From the NCBI GenBank assembly GCA_934692905.1, contig CAKUUM010000028.1, positions 1 through 30,781 of the forward strand: a stretch of 30,781 bases of DNA, in the 5' to 3' direction. This document shows, in pieces, positions 23,889-30,781 of the stretch. Source of the DNA: an uncultured Bacteroidales bacterium (lineage in GTDB: Bacteria > Bacteroidota > Bacteroidia > Bacteroidales > Paludibacteraceae). A program made the translations under genes and the position numbers. Position 1 is the stretch's first letter. Each line of letters starts with the position of its first letter. The notes below the pieces were generated by a model that saw only the letters and a list, made by a program, of their open reading frames with translations, had not been told where the DNA came from and ran no database searches.

Positions 23889-24770
23889 ATGGAATTAAGA
23901 ACAGCAGTATCCCCAAAAGACGTAAAACATTATACAACCGAGAGACTTAGAGAGGAATTCTTGATTCCTCAGGTTTTTCATGAGGATGACATTTATCTGG
24001 TATACAGCCATATTGACCGGATCATTACAGGAAGTGCCATGCCGGTGGAAAAAGAACTGGTACTGACAGCAGGAGATGAGCTGCGTGCGGCTTATTTTCT
24101 TCAGAGAAGAGAAATGGGTGTGATCAACATTGGAGGACCTGGAATCATCTGCGTTGATGGAAAAGAATATCCGGTAGCATCCAGAAACGGAATGTATATT
24201 GGAATGGGTAAAAAGGATATTACATTCAAAAGTACAGATTCCAAAAATCCCGCAAAATTTTATCTGAATAGTGCACCGGCTCATGCCACATATCCAACCG
24301 TATTGATCTGCAGAGAAGCAGCTCCGATTCCGGCAGGACTGGAAGAAAGTGATATTGTAAATATTCTGGATTGTAACAAAGTAGAGCTTGGTTCCCTGGA
24401 AGAATCCAACCACAGAACTATCTGCAAATACATTCTTCCGGGTCAGGTGGAAAGCTGCCAGCTGGAGATGGGAATGACCAGTCTGGAACCTGGCAGTGTA
24501 TGGAACACCATGCCATGTCATACTCATGACAGAAGAATGGAAGTATATCTGTATTTTGATCTTCCGGAAGATGCATTTGTTATGCACTATATGGGCGAGC
24601 CAACAGAAACCAGACATCTGGTAATCCGTAACGAACAGGCTGTTATTTCACCAAGCTGGTCAATCCATGCAGGAAGCGGCAGCAGAAATTATACCTTTAT
24701 CTGGGGTATGGTAGGAGAAAACCAGGATTTTGATGATATGGACGGCATTGACAATAGAGATTTGCTGTAA
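23889..24770 (+). CDS. kduI: 5-keto-4-deoxyuronate isomerase (4-deoxy-L-threo-5-hexosulose-uronate ketol-isomerase)
   Basis: A 293-residue cupin-fold enzyme, close to the usual length of about 280. The zinc-binding pattern is visible: His211 and His213 in CHTHDR, Glu218 in RMEVYLYF, and His260 in SWSIHAGSGS. The end (GENQDFDDMD) is also typical of KduI. It converts the open-chain product of unsaturated uronates to 3-deoxy-D-glycero-2,5-hexodiulosonate, the substrate of KduD. It starts the kduI, F5/8C-like, GH88 and DUF2264 operon, with intergenic gaps of 12-30 bases. The ribosome site AGAGAGG lies about 8 bases upstream. It shows that the locus handles products of uronate beta-elimination or of GH88-type hydrolysis. 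Confidence 0.95.
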   Translation: MELRTAVSPKDVKHYTTERLREEFLIPQVFHEDDIYLVYSHIDRIITGSAMPVEKELVLTAGDELRAAYFLQRREMGVINIGGPGIICVDGKEYPVASRNGMYIGMGKKDITFKSTDSKNPAKFYLNSAPAHATYPTVLICREAAPIPAGLEESDIVNILDCNKVELGSLEESNHRTICKYILPGQVESCQLEMGMTSLEPGSVWNTMPCHTHDRRMEVYLYFDLPEDAFVMHYMGEPTETRHLVIRNEQAVISPSWSIHAGSGSRNYTFIWGMVGENQDFDDMDGIDNRDLL

Positions 24771-24782
24771 AAAGGAGAAAGT

Positions 24783-25571
24783 ATGTTTCGATTAAAAGTT
24801 GTGAATCAACAGGGAGAAGAGATTGTATCCGAAGAAGGAAAGGAAGAAGTGAATCTGGTATGCCGGCATGTGTATGAACCGGGTGACCAGATTATTCTGG
24901 AAACAGAAGAAAAACAGGCATTTGTATGGTTTCAGCTGGATGATGCGCTGGGTGAATCTATGATCTATCTTACCGGAAATGCAGTGTTTACAGTTCCTTT
25001 TGAAGAGAAAAGAAATAATATTTCACCGAAAGCATTTTATGGTGAAGTACATCTTTTAAAGGTCAGAAGAGCCAGGGGATTTGAGTACGAACAATATAGA
25101 AACCTGGCTTTCAGTGTAGTGGATCATCATGCCAATACCGCATATTTTCCCCATGCGGTTGCCAATGTGGAGACTCGCGGAGAATCGGTTTTTGCGGCTC
25201 AAAATGCCATTGACGGAAATACATCCAGCAACAGTCACGGGGACTGGCCTTATGAATCCTGGGGCATCAACCGACAGGATGATGCAACTTTACGAATCCT
25301 CTTTGGGCGAAAAGTAAAAATTGACAGAGTAATTCTTTATCTGCGAACAGATTTCCCTCATGATAACTGGTGGGAATCTGCAAAATTAAGATTTTCTGAC
25401 GGAAGTGTGGAAACTGTAAAATTAGAAAAGAGAGCCGGCGGACAGGAATTTTTATTAGAAGAAAAAACAGTGGAATGGGTACAGTTGGAACAGATGCAAA
25501 AAGCAGATGACCCATCTCCCTTCCCGGCTCTGACACAGATTAAAATCTATGGAAGAGAAGCAAATATCTGA
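24783..25571 (+). CDS. Intracellular F5/8 type C (discoidin)-like protein
   Basis: A 262-residue protein with no signal peptide or membrane segment. The C-terminal half (about 135-260) has the look of an F5/8C/discoidin beta-sandwich: AIDGNTSSNSHGDWP, then a VILYLRTDFPHDNWW segment and a final QIKIYGRE. The N-terminal half is a smaller beta-rich domain. Such domains usually bind sugars outside the cell, so a cytoplasmic one is unusual. It lies 12 bases after kduI and 30 bases before GH88, following an AAGGAG site, and may assist an enzyme of the operon. The function is not known. Confidence 0.65.
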   Translation: MFRLKVVNQQGEEIVSEEGKEEVNLVCRHVYEPGDQIILETEEKQAFVWFQLDDALGESMIYLTGNAVFTVPFEEKRNNISPKAFYGEVHLLKVRRARGFEYEQYRNLAFSVVDHHANTAYFPHAVANVETRGESVFAAQNAIDGNTSSNSHGDWPYESWGINRQDDATLRILFGRKVKIDRVILYLRTDFPHDNWWESAKLRFSDGSVETVKLEKRAGGQEFLLEEKTVEWVQLEQMQKADDPSPFPALTQIKIYGREANI

Positions 25572-25601
25572 GATTGAATTGGGTATAAGGAGAGAAGGCA
25601 G

Positions 25602-26741
25602 ATGCAGAAATTTTTAACAGAAAAGGAACAGCAGTGGGCAAAGAGCACTTTTGAAAAGCTGGATCAGAAATTAAAAAAAGAATGTGAGAGAATTGGAAAT
25701 AAAATTCCGTATATCCCGGAAAACGGACATTATGAACAGGATCTGGGAAAGAGTGATATTGCCTGGTGGACCAACGGATTCTGTGGCGGCCTGATGTGGC
25801 AGATGTATCATGCTACCGGTGATGAGGTCTACAAAGAAAAAGCAGAAAATGTGGAAAAACGACTGGATCAGTCACTGGAAGAATATGAAGGACTGTATCA
25901 TGATGTGGGATTCATGTGGATGCACACAGCAGTGGCAGACTATCGCCTTACAGGTTCACATCATTCTCTGGTAAGAGGACGCCATGCAGCCAATCTTTTA
26001 GCAGGAAGATTCAATATACTGGGGAATTTTATTCGGGCATGGAATGATGACAAGGCAGGATGGATGATCATCGATTGTCTCATGAATCTTTCTTTACTGT
26101 ACTGGGCAAGTGAGACTGATCAGGATCCGAGATTTACAGCCATCGCAAAACGTCATGCGGATAAAGCCATGGAAGTACTGCTTCGAAAAGACGGATCTGC
26201 CAACCATATCGGAATTCTGGATCCGGAAAACGGAGAGGTTCTGGAACTTCCGGGAGGACAGGGATATGGGGAAGGTTCTTCCTGGTCTCGCGGACAATCC
26301 TGGGCACTGTACGGATTTGCCATCAGCTATGCGCATACAAAAGAACAGAAATACCTGGACGCAGCAAAGCAGTCAGCCCATTATTTTATTGCAAATGTAG
26401 CATTGCACGATTATCTTCCTCTTTGTGACTTTCGTGCACCGAAAGAACCGGTTTATTATGACTCTACTGCAGGAGCCTGTGCAGCCTGCGGTCTGTTGGA
26501 AATAGCAAAACATGTGCCGGAGTATGAGAAGACATTGTATGAAAGAAGTGCACTTCGTATATTGATGGCTATGGAAGAACATTTTTGTGATTGGAATCCG
26601 GAGACCGATGGAGTGCTGACCATGGGTAAAGTGGCTTATCATGAAGAAGGAGAACGTCAGCAGGTACCGATCGTTTACGGAGATTATTTCTTTGCGGAAG
26701 CAGTTTTGCGTCTGCTGGAAAAAGATTTCTGGATCTGGTAG
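25602..26741 (+). CDS. GH88 family unsaturated glucuronyl hydrolase
   Basis: A 379-residue alpha/alpha-barrel enzyme, the normal GH88 size. The two catalytic aspartates are seen as Asp101 in HDVGFMW and Asp158 in IIDCLMNL, corresponding to Asp88 and Asp149 of the Bacillus enzyme. YGEGSSWSRGQSWALYG near residue 225 is another hallmark. It hydrates the double bond of 4,5-unsaturated uronic acid at the non-reducing end of oligosaccharides, releasing the uronate that KduI then uses. There is no signal peptide, so it works in the cytoplasm. The start follows AAGGAGAG. GH105 is a related alternative, but the motifs favour GH88. Confidence 0.93.
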   Translation: MQKFLTEKEQQWAKSTFEKLDQKLKKECERIGNKIPYIPENGHYEQDLGKSDIAWWTNGFCGGLMWQMYHATGDEVYKEKAENVEKRLDQSLEEYEGLYHDVGFMWMHTAVADYRLTGSHHSLVRGRHAANLLAGRFNILGNFIRAWNDDKAGWMIIDCLMNLSLLYWASETDQDPRFTAIAKRHADKAMEVLLRKDGSANHIGILDPENGEVLELPGGQGYGEGSSWSRGQSWALYGFAISYAHTKEQKYLDAAKQSAHYFIANVALHDYLPLCDFRAPKEPVYYDSTAGACAACGLLEIAKHVPEYEKTLYERSALRILMAMEEHFCDWNPETDGVLTMGKVAYHEEGERQQVPIVYGDYFFAEAVLRLLEKDFWIW

Positions 26742-26753
26742 AAGGAGGAAAAC

Positions 26754-28796
26754 ATGGTATTTGAGCCGAAAACACTGGATTATGAGTTGAGTCCGTACAC
26801 AGGATTGACCAGAGAAAGCTGGATGGAGGCCGGAAAGTATCTTCTTTCCGGAATCTTTCAGCATATCAGACATCTGGAAGATCCGGTGGTGATGCCAAGA
26901 AAAGAAACAGAAGTTACCTACCCTCATAGTGAGAACAATGAAAGAGAAAAAAGGGCAGAATACTTTGAAGGACTTGCCAGAAGCTTTTTTATCGCTGCAC
27001 CTCTGATCCAGAACGAACCGGATGTGACAGTAAGTGGATATAAACTGCGGGATTATTATAAGTATCATGTGTTAAAAATCTGTGCAAGAGATGGAATATA
27101 TGCTGCCGGGCATTACGATCAGATGCTGGCTCTTGACAAAAATAGCCAGCCATTTTGCTGTTTCCAGCAGACGGTAGAGACCTGCGCATTGGTCATCTGC
27201 CTCTGGATATCAAAAAAAGAGATCTGGGATACTTATACAAAAGAAGAAAAAGATGAGATCGCAGATTTTCTTTCCGGATATGCCCACGGAAATACAGTCC
27301 CCCAGAATTGGAGATTGTTCAATATGCTGGATCTGGCATTTTTACATCAGGAAGGGTATCCGATAGACAAAGACATCATGCGGGATCATGCAATGTCGAT
27401 TCTGAATTATTATGCAGGAGACGGATGGTATCGGGACGGACATAGTTTTGACTATTATTCCTGTTGGGCATTTAACGTGTATGCACCAATCTGGTGTCAG
27501 TGGTATGGGTATCAGGAGGAACCGGAAATTGCAGCCAGATTCGAAGAACATTCCAATAAACTGATGAAAACCTATGGTGATTTCTTTGATCGGGACGGAT
27601 TTACTAATATGTGGGGCAGAAGTAATATTTACCGCAATGCAGCCACCAGTGCCTTTGATGGCAATATGATGCTTACACATTCCACAGCCAATCCGGGTCT
27701 TGCCAGAAGGATTTCTTCCGGTTCTTTGTTACAGTTTTTAAAAAGAGAAGATTTCCTGTATGAAGGAATTCCTACTCTGGGATTTTATGGTCAGTTTACG
27801 CCACTGGTACAGGGATATTCCTGTGCAGAGTCTCCTTTGTGGCTTGGAAAAGCATTTCTTTGTCTTCAACTTCCCAAGGAGCATCCATTCTGGACTGCAA
27901 GAGAAGAAAATGGTACATGGGAATACCTGAAGAAAGATCAGGTGAAAGAGACAACTCTGGATGGACCGGCTCTTTGCTTCACCAATCATGAGGCAAATGG
28001 AGAGACCGTACTGCGTACCGGAAAAGTGGTGAAAAATCAGGATGACCGCCATGGCATGTGGAATTATTCAAAACTGACATACAATACAAAATACCCGTGG
28101 GAATCTTCTGAACAGGAGGATTTGGAGGCACAGCAGTATGTGCTTCAGGATCTGACAGAGGATCGTTATGAGAGAGCCAATGTAACATTCTGGGCAGGAG
28201 AAAAAAAAGGAGTTTTATATCGAAGACAGTTTTTCCAGTATCGACTTTCCGAGGAATGTCACTGGCTGCAGGCCGTAAATCTGGCCGATTTTCCGGTACC
28301 TTCCGGTATTTTCAGAACAGATCAGCTGCGGCTTCACAGAAGACCGGTACGTATGACGTTGGGATCCTATGGATTCCCGGACAACAAAACAGAAGTGATC
28401 CGAAAAGAAGAAAATGGTGCAAAAGCCATAATCTTAAAGGGACATGATGCCACGGGAAGAGAAAAGCAGATGGCTATGACCATCTATGAGGGATGGGATA
28501 AACTGGAAGTAAGAAAAAGCCAGGGAACCAACCCGGATTCGGAAAACTCGCTGGTAATCTGTGCGTCCTTGGTTCGAGAAAAACAGTATGGCTATGAGCC
28601 CTACGTAATGATTTCTCAAGTGATCACCAAAGAAAATCTGGAAGATTTTACCGATGAGGAACTGTTCCCGGTAGAAAAAATTCTTTACGCAGACAAACAA
28701 CAGTGTGGCGGATATGGCCCCATAAGGATCCGGATGAAGAATGGAACAGAAAAAGTGGTGGAATACGAAGGGATAGAAGGAAATCTATCCCTGTAA
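26754..28796 (+). CDS. DUF2264 domain protein, probable uronidase-type glycoside hydrolase
   Basis: A 680-residue protein without signal peptide, full length for the DUF2264 (PF10022) family. The first 370 residues fit a helical barrel with conserved aromatic segments such as PQNWRLFNML, DGWYRDGHSFDYY and NMWGRSNIYR; the rest is beta-rich. From memory, part of this family has been assigned to a CAZy family (GH154) with beta-glucuronidase activity; I hold this with moderate confidence. Its place 12 bases after GH88, in the kduI operon, fits action on a uronic-acid-bearing oligosaccharide. The start follows AAGGAGG. Its last 12 bases overlap the end of the opposite-strand AraC gene. Confidence 0.85.
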   Translation: MVFEPKTLDYELSPYTGLTRESWMEAGKYLLSGIFQHIRHLEDPVVMPRKETEVTYPHSENNEREKRAEYFEGLARSFFIAAPLIQNEPDVTVSGYKLRDYYKYHVLKICARDGIYAAGHYDQMLALDKNSQPFCCFQQTVETCALVICLWISKKEIWDTYTKEEKDEIADFLSGYAHGNTVPQNWRLFNMLDLAFLHQEGYPIDKDIMRDHAMSILNYYAGDGWYRDGHSFDYYSCWAFNVYAPIWCQWYGYQEEPEIAARFEEHSNKLMKTYGDFFDRDGFTNMWGRSNIYRNAATSAFDGNMMLTHSTANPGLARRISSGSLLQFLKREDFLYEGIPTLGFYGQFTPLVQGYSCAESPLWLGKAFLCLQLPKEHPFWTAREENGTWEYLKKDQVKETTLDGPALCFTNHEANGETVLRTGKVVKNQDDRHGMWNYSKLTYNTKYPWESSEQEDLEAQQYVLQDLTEDRYERANVTFWAGEKKGVLYRRQFFQYRLSEECHWLQAVNLADFPVPSGIFRTDQLRLHRRPVRMTLGSYGFPDNKTEVIRKEENGAKAIILKGHDATGREKQMAMTIYEGWDKLEVRKSQGTNPDSENSLVICASLVREKQYGYEPYVMISQVITKENLEDFTDEELFPVEKILYADKQQCGGYGPIRIRMKNGTEKVVEYEGIEGNLSL

Positions 28797-29684
28797 GGAA
28801 AACCGGGAGTATTTCTTAGGGGAGATTCCCACCGCTTTTGTAAATGCTTTCAGGAAATTACTATAATCCTGAAAGCCGCATCGCTGACAGGTGTCACTGA
28901 CAGAGTATCCTTCAGAAAGAAGGGACTTTGCCAGTGTGATCCTTCTGGCAGTAATATATTTGTTGATAGTAGTTCCGGTGGCCTCTTTGAAAATCCTGCA
29001 AAGATAAGATACACTGATAAAAAAGTTCTCTGCAAGTGCGGAGATCGTCAATTCCTCAGTCAGATGCTGATTAATATAGGAAAGAATCTCGTCGATCTGT
29101 CCATGACGAAAAGCCGGAGCGTCAGCTGTGACAGGAAGCACTGCCTGACCAGACTGAAAACGGAAATCCCGGCTGCATCGAAGCAAAAACAGATGATTCA
29201 GATATACCATCAGCTCTGTGAAATAAGCCTGATCCAACAGATCCTGCCCAAAGGGTGCAGTTTCGGAAAAACGATGGATATAATATAAAAAGCGTTTTTG
29301 CTCTTCGGAAGAAAGAGAAAGCTGGTGACCAAAGCCGGTGCTTCGACAGGAGAAACAATAATCCAGATCTGTAAATACAGTGGAAAGCTGTTTTAGATAG
29401 TCCGGATGAATCGACAGGATGATTCGTTCGTGGGTTACATTGTCAATTTGAGAAAGATAATGACTTTCGTATTGATTGATAAAAAAAATATCTTCCGGTT
29501 TAAAATCATAAAAGCGATTGTCGATAAGAAACTGCTTTCCGCCGGAGATAGAAAAATAGATCTCATAGCAGTCATGAATATGGATATTCATAGGCTTTTC
29601 ATCATTATACAGATGAGCAACGGCAAAAGACCGGGTGGCCAGACAGGAGTCAATGGCCTCTTTGCAGGAAGAGGAAAGTTTCAT
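28785..29684 (-). CDS. AraC family transcriptional regulator, divergent from kduD
   Basis: A 299-residue protein. An N-terminal cupin-like sensor domain (HIHDCYEIYF near residue 35, then KPEDIFFINQYESH) precedes the C-terminal AraC DNA-binding region (about 195-295, with CGFQDYSNFLKAFTKAVGISP). The start has an AAAGGA site on the minus strand. It overlaps the DUF2264 gene by 12 bases tail to tail and shares a 155-base upstream region with kduD, which is its likely target along with itself. The inducer is unknown, perhaps a uronate catabolite. Confidence 0.9.
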   Translation of the reverse strand: MKLSSSCKEAIDSCLATRSFAVAHLYNDEKPMNIHIHDCYEIYFSISGGKQFLIDNRFYDFKPEDIFFINQYESHYLSQIDNVTHERIILSIHPDYLKQLSTVFTDLDYCFSCRSTGFGHQLSLSSEEQKRFLYYIHRFSETAPFGQDLLDQAYFTELMVYLNHLFLLRCSRDFRFQSGQAVLPVTADAPAFRHGQIDEILSYINQHLTEELTISALAENFFISVSYLCRIFKEATGTTINKYITARRITLAKSLLSEGYSVSDTCQRCGFQDYSNFLKAFTKAVGISPKKYSRFSLQG

Positions 29685-29839
29685 AATAAAAATCCTTTCA
29701 TATCAGGTACGTTGTGAAGCGGATCATGGATACCGCCTGACTGTATAACATAAGTATAAAACAGGAAAATAAAATATACAAGAAAACAAATAAATAATAC
29801 GAAAAAAAGGTAAATACTATATTAAAGGAGGAAAACAGC

Positions 29840-30640
29840 ATGAATATGAAACATTTATTTTCATTGGAAGGCAAGGTTGCTTTGGTAACGGGAGCAGCTT
29901 ATGGAATCGGTTTTGCCATAGCAGAGGCTTATGCAAACGCAGGAGCAAAGATCGCTTTTAACTGCAGAAGCACTGAACATATGGAAAAAGCAATGGAAGC
30001 CTACCGGGAAAAAGGTATTGATGCAAAAGGGTATATCTGTGACGTGACAGACGAAGCACAGGTAGAAAAGATGGTGGCAGATATTGAAAAGGAACTGGGA
30101 AGTGTGGATATTCTGGTAAATAATGCCGGTATCATTAAAAGAATTCCTATGACTGAGATGAAGGCAGAAGAATTTCGCCAGGTAGTGGATATCGATCTGA
30201 ATGCACCTTTTATTGTATCTAAGGCAGTACTTCCGGGAATGATGAAAAAGAAACATGGAAAGATCATCAACATCTGTTCGATGATGAGTGAGCTGGGAAG
30301 AGAAACGGTATCCGCCTATGCGGCAGCAAAAGGCGGTCTTAAGATGCTGACAAAAAATATTGCATCGGAATATGGTGCTTACAATATCCAGTGTAACGGT
30401 ATCGGCCCCGGATATATCGCAACCCCGCAGACCGCACCGCTCAGAGAACCTCAGCCGGATGGCAGCAGACATCCGTTTGATCAGTTTATTATCGCGAAAA
30501 CCCCGCAGGCGCGTTGGGGAACTCCGGAAGATCTGATGGGTCCTGCAATTTTCCTTGCTTCCGATGCATCAGACTTTGTAAATGGTCATATCCTTTATGT
30601 AGATGGAGGAATCCTGGCATATATCGGAAAACAGCCGTAA
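29840..30640 (+). CDS. kduD: 2-dehydro-3-deoxy-D-gluconate 5-dehydrogenase / gluconate 5-dehydrogenase-type SDR
   Basis: A 266-residue short-chain dehydrogenase. The nucleotide-binding motif VTGAAYGIG is at about residues 15-23, NNAG is near residue 94, and the catalytic set is Ser147, Tyr160 and Lys164 (YAAAK). In the KduI-KduD route it reduces 3-deoxy-D-glycero-2,5-hexodiulosonate to 2-keto-3-deoxygluconate. Close relatives act as gluconate 5-dehydrogenases, and sequence alone does not separate the two. The presence of kduI in the same locus favours KduD. The start follows AAAGGAGG. The kinase and aldolase for 2-keto-3-deoxygluconate are not in the window. A terminator follows. Confidence 0.87.
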   Translation: MNMKHLFSLEGKVALVTGAAYGIGFAIAEAYANAGAKIAFNCRSTEHMEKAMEAYREKGIDAKGYICDVTDEAQVEKMVADIEKELGSVDILVNNAGIIKRIPMTEMKAEEFRQVVDIDLNAPFIVSKAVLPGMMKKKHGKIINICSMMSELGRETVSAYAAAKGGLKMLTKNIASEYGAYNIQCNGIGPGYIATPQTAPLREPQPDGSRHPFDQFIIAKTPQARWGTPEDLMGPAIFLASDASDFVNGHILYVDGGILAYIGKQP

Positions 30641-30646
30641 CTGCAG

Positions 30647-30691
30647 AAAATCCCCCGGTATCGGACGACATTCCGTTTACCGGGGGATTTT
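30647..30691. terminator. Bidirectional intrinsic terminator after kduD
   Basis: A perfect 14-bp stem (30647-30660 / 30678-30691) with four A at one end and T at the other. It lies between kduD and the convergent thioredoxin-like gene and can serve both. Confidence 0.88.
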
Positions 30692-30704
30692 TGTGGTTAT
30701 CTGT

Positions 30705-30781
30705 TTATTTCTCCAGCAGCTTCAGAATATTTTCCTTGCTGTCCACACCGACGCTGGTAGCTGTCAGCTCGCCGTTTTTAA
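30705..30781 (-). CDS. C-terminal end of a thioredoxin-like protein (cut by the window edge)
   Basis: On the minus strand a frame runs from the window edge to TAA at 30705-30707. Its visible residues, KNGELTATSVG then ENILKLLEK, match the last strand and helix of thioredoxins (FKNGE...VG...). The active-site CxxC lies outside the window. It marks the right border of the glycan locus. Confidence 0.65.
   Translation of the reverse strand, partial: KNGELTATSVGVDSKENILKLLEK

Noticed and set aside
29712..29749. Possible kduD promoter with TTGTGA and TATAAC
   Set aside because: The boxes are 26 bases apart, too far for a sigma-A promoter.

Overview
The window looks like chromosomal DNA from an anaerobic gut Firmicute of the Lachnospiraceae type. 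This is inferred from moderate-to-low GC, strong AGGAGG ribosome sites, sigma-A style promoters, LplB/YtcP-type sugar permeases, lipobox solute-binding proteins and YesM/YesN-type two-component regulators. No rRNA, tRNA, CRISPR array, insertion sequence or phage gene was seen. It is one large Gram-positive glycan-utilisation locus of about 29 kb, flanked by a convergent thioredoxin-like gene on the right.

Layout. (1) 54-3940, minus strand: a GH2 beta-galactosidase-type enzyme followed by a MATE exporter. (2) 4089-5331: an apparently self-repressing LacI-family regulator. (3) 5430-9763: a promoter with two LacI/cre-like operators drives two permeases and a solute-binding lipoprotein, closed by a terminator. 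(4) 9798-16218: GH35 beta-galactosidase, an AraC regulator, a tandem GH43 protein and a heparinase II/III-family protein. (5) 16347-20523: a second solute-binding lipoprotein, a YesM-like histidine kinase and a short YesN-like response regulator. (6) 20728-22899: an orphan GH51-type carbohydrate-binding fragment, an HPr-like protein without the phosphorylatable His, and a GH27 alpha-galactosidase. (7) 22910-23738: a Crp/Fnr-family regulator with its own promoter and terminator. (8) 23734-28796: a structured leader, then kduI, an F5/8C-like protein, GH88 and a DUF2264 protein in a tight operon. (9) 28785-30640: an AraC regulator on the minus strand, divergent from kduD. (10) 30705 to the end: the C-terminus of a thioredoxin-like protein on the minus strand.

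How it may work (inference). Oligosaccharides are imported by the ABC system, whose ATPase is not in this window and may be a shared MsmX-type one. They are then cut inside the cell, since none of the glycoside hydrolases or the lyase-like protein has a visible signal peptide. GH2, GH35, GH27 and GH43 would remove galactose- and arabinose/xylose-type residues. The heparinase II/III-like protein, GH88 and DUF2264 would deal with uronic acids. KduI and KduD would convert the released 5-keto-4-deoxyuronate to 2-keto-3-deoxygluconate. The mix of galactosidases, GH43 and unsaturated-uronate enzymes fits a uronic-acid-capped arabinogalactan or a pectin side chain better than a sulfated animal glycan, because no sulfatase is present. 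The substrate is not proven.

Regulation is dense: LacI, two AraC proteins, a YesM/YesN pair, a Crp/Fnr protein and a Crh-like HPr. The most novel-looking elements are the structured leader of kduI, the Crh-like HPr, the orphan GH51-type module, a direct-repeat site in front of that module, and a 15-nt sequence repeated in front of separate genes.
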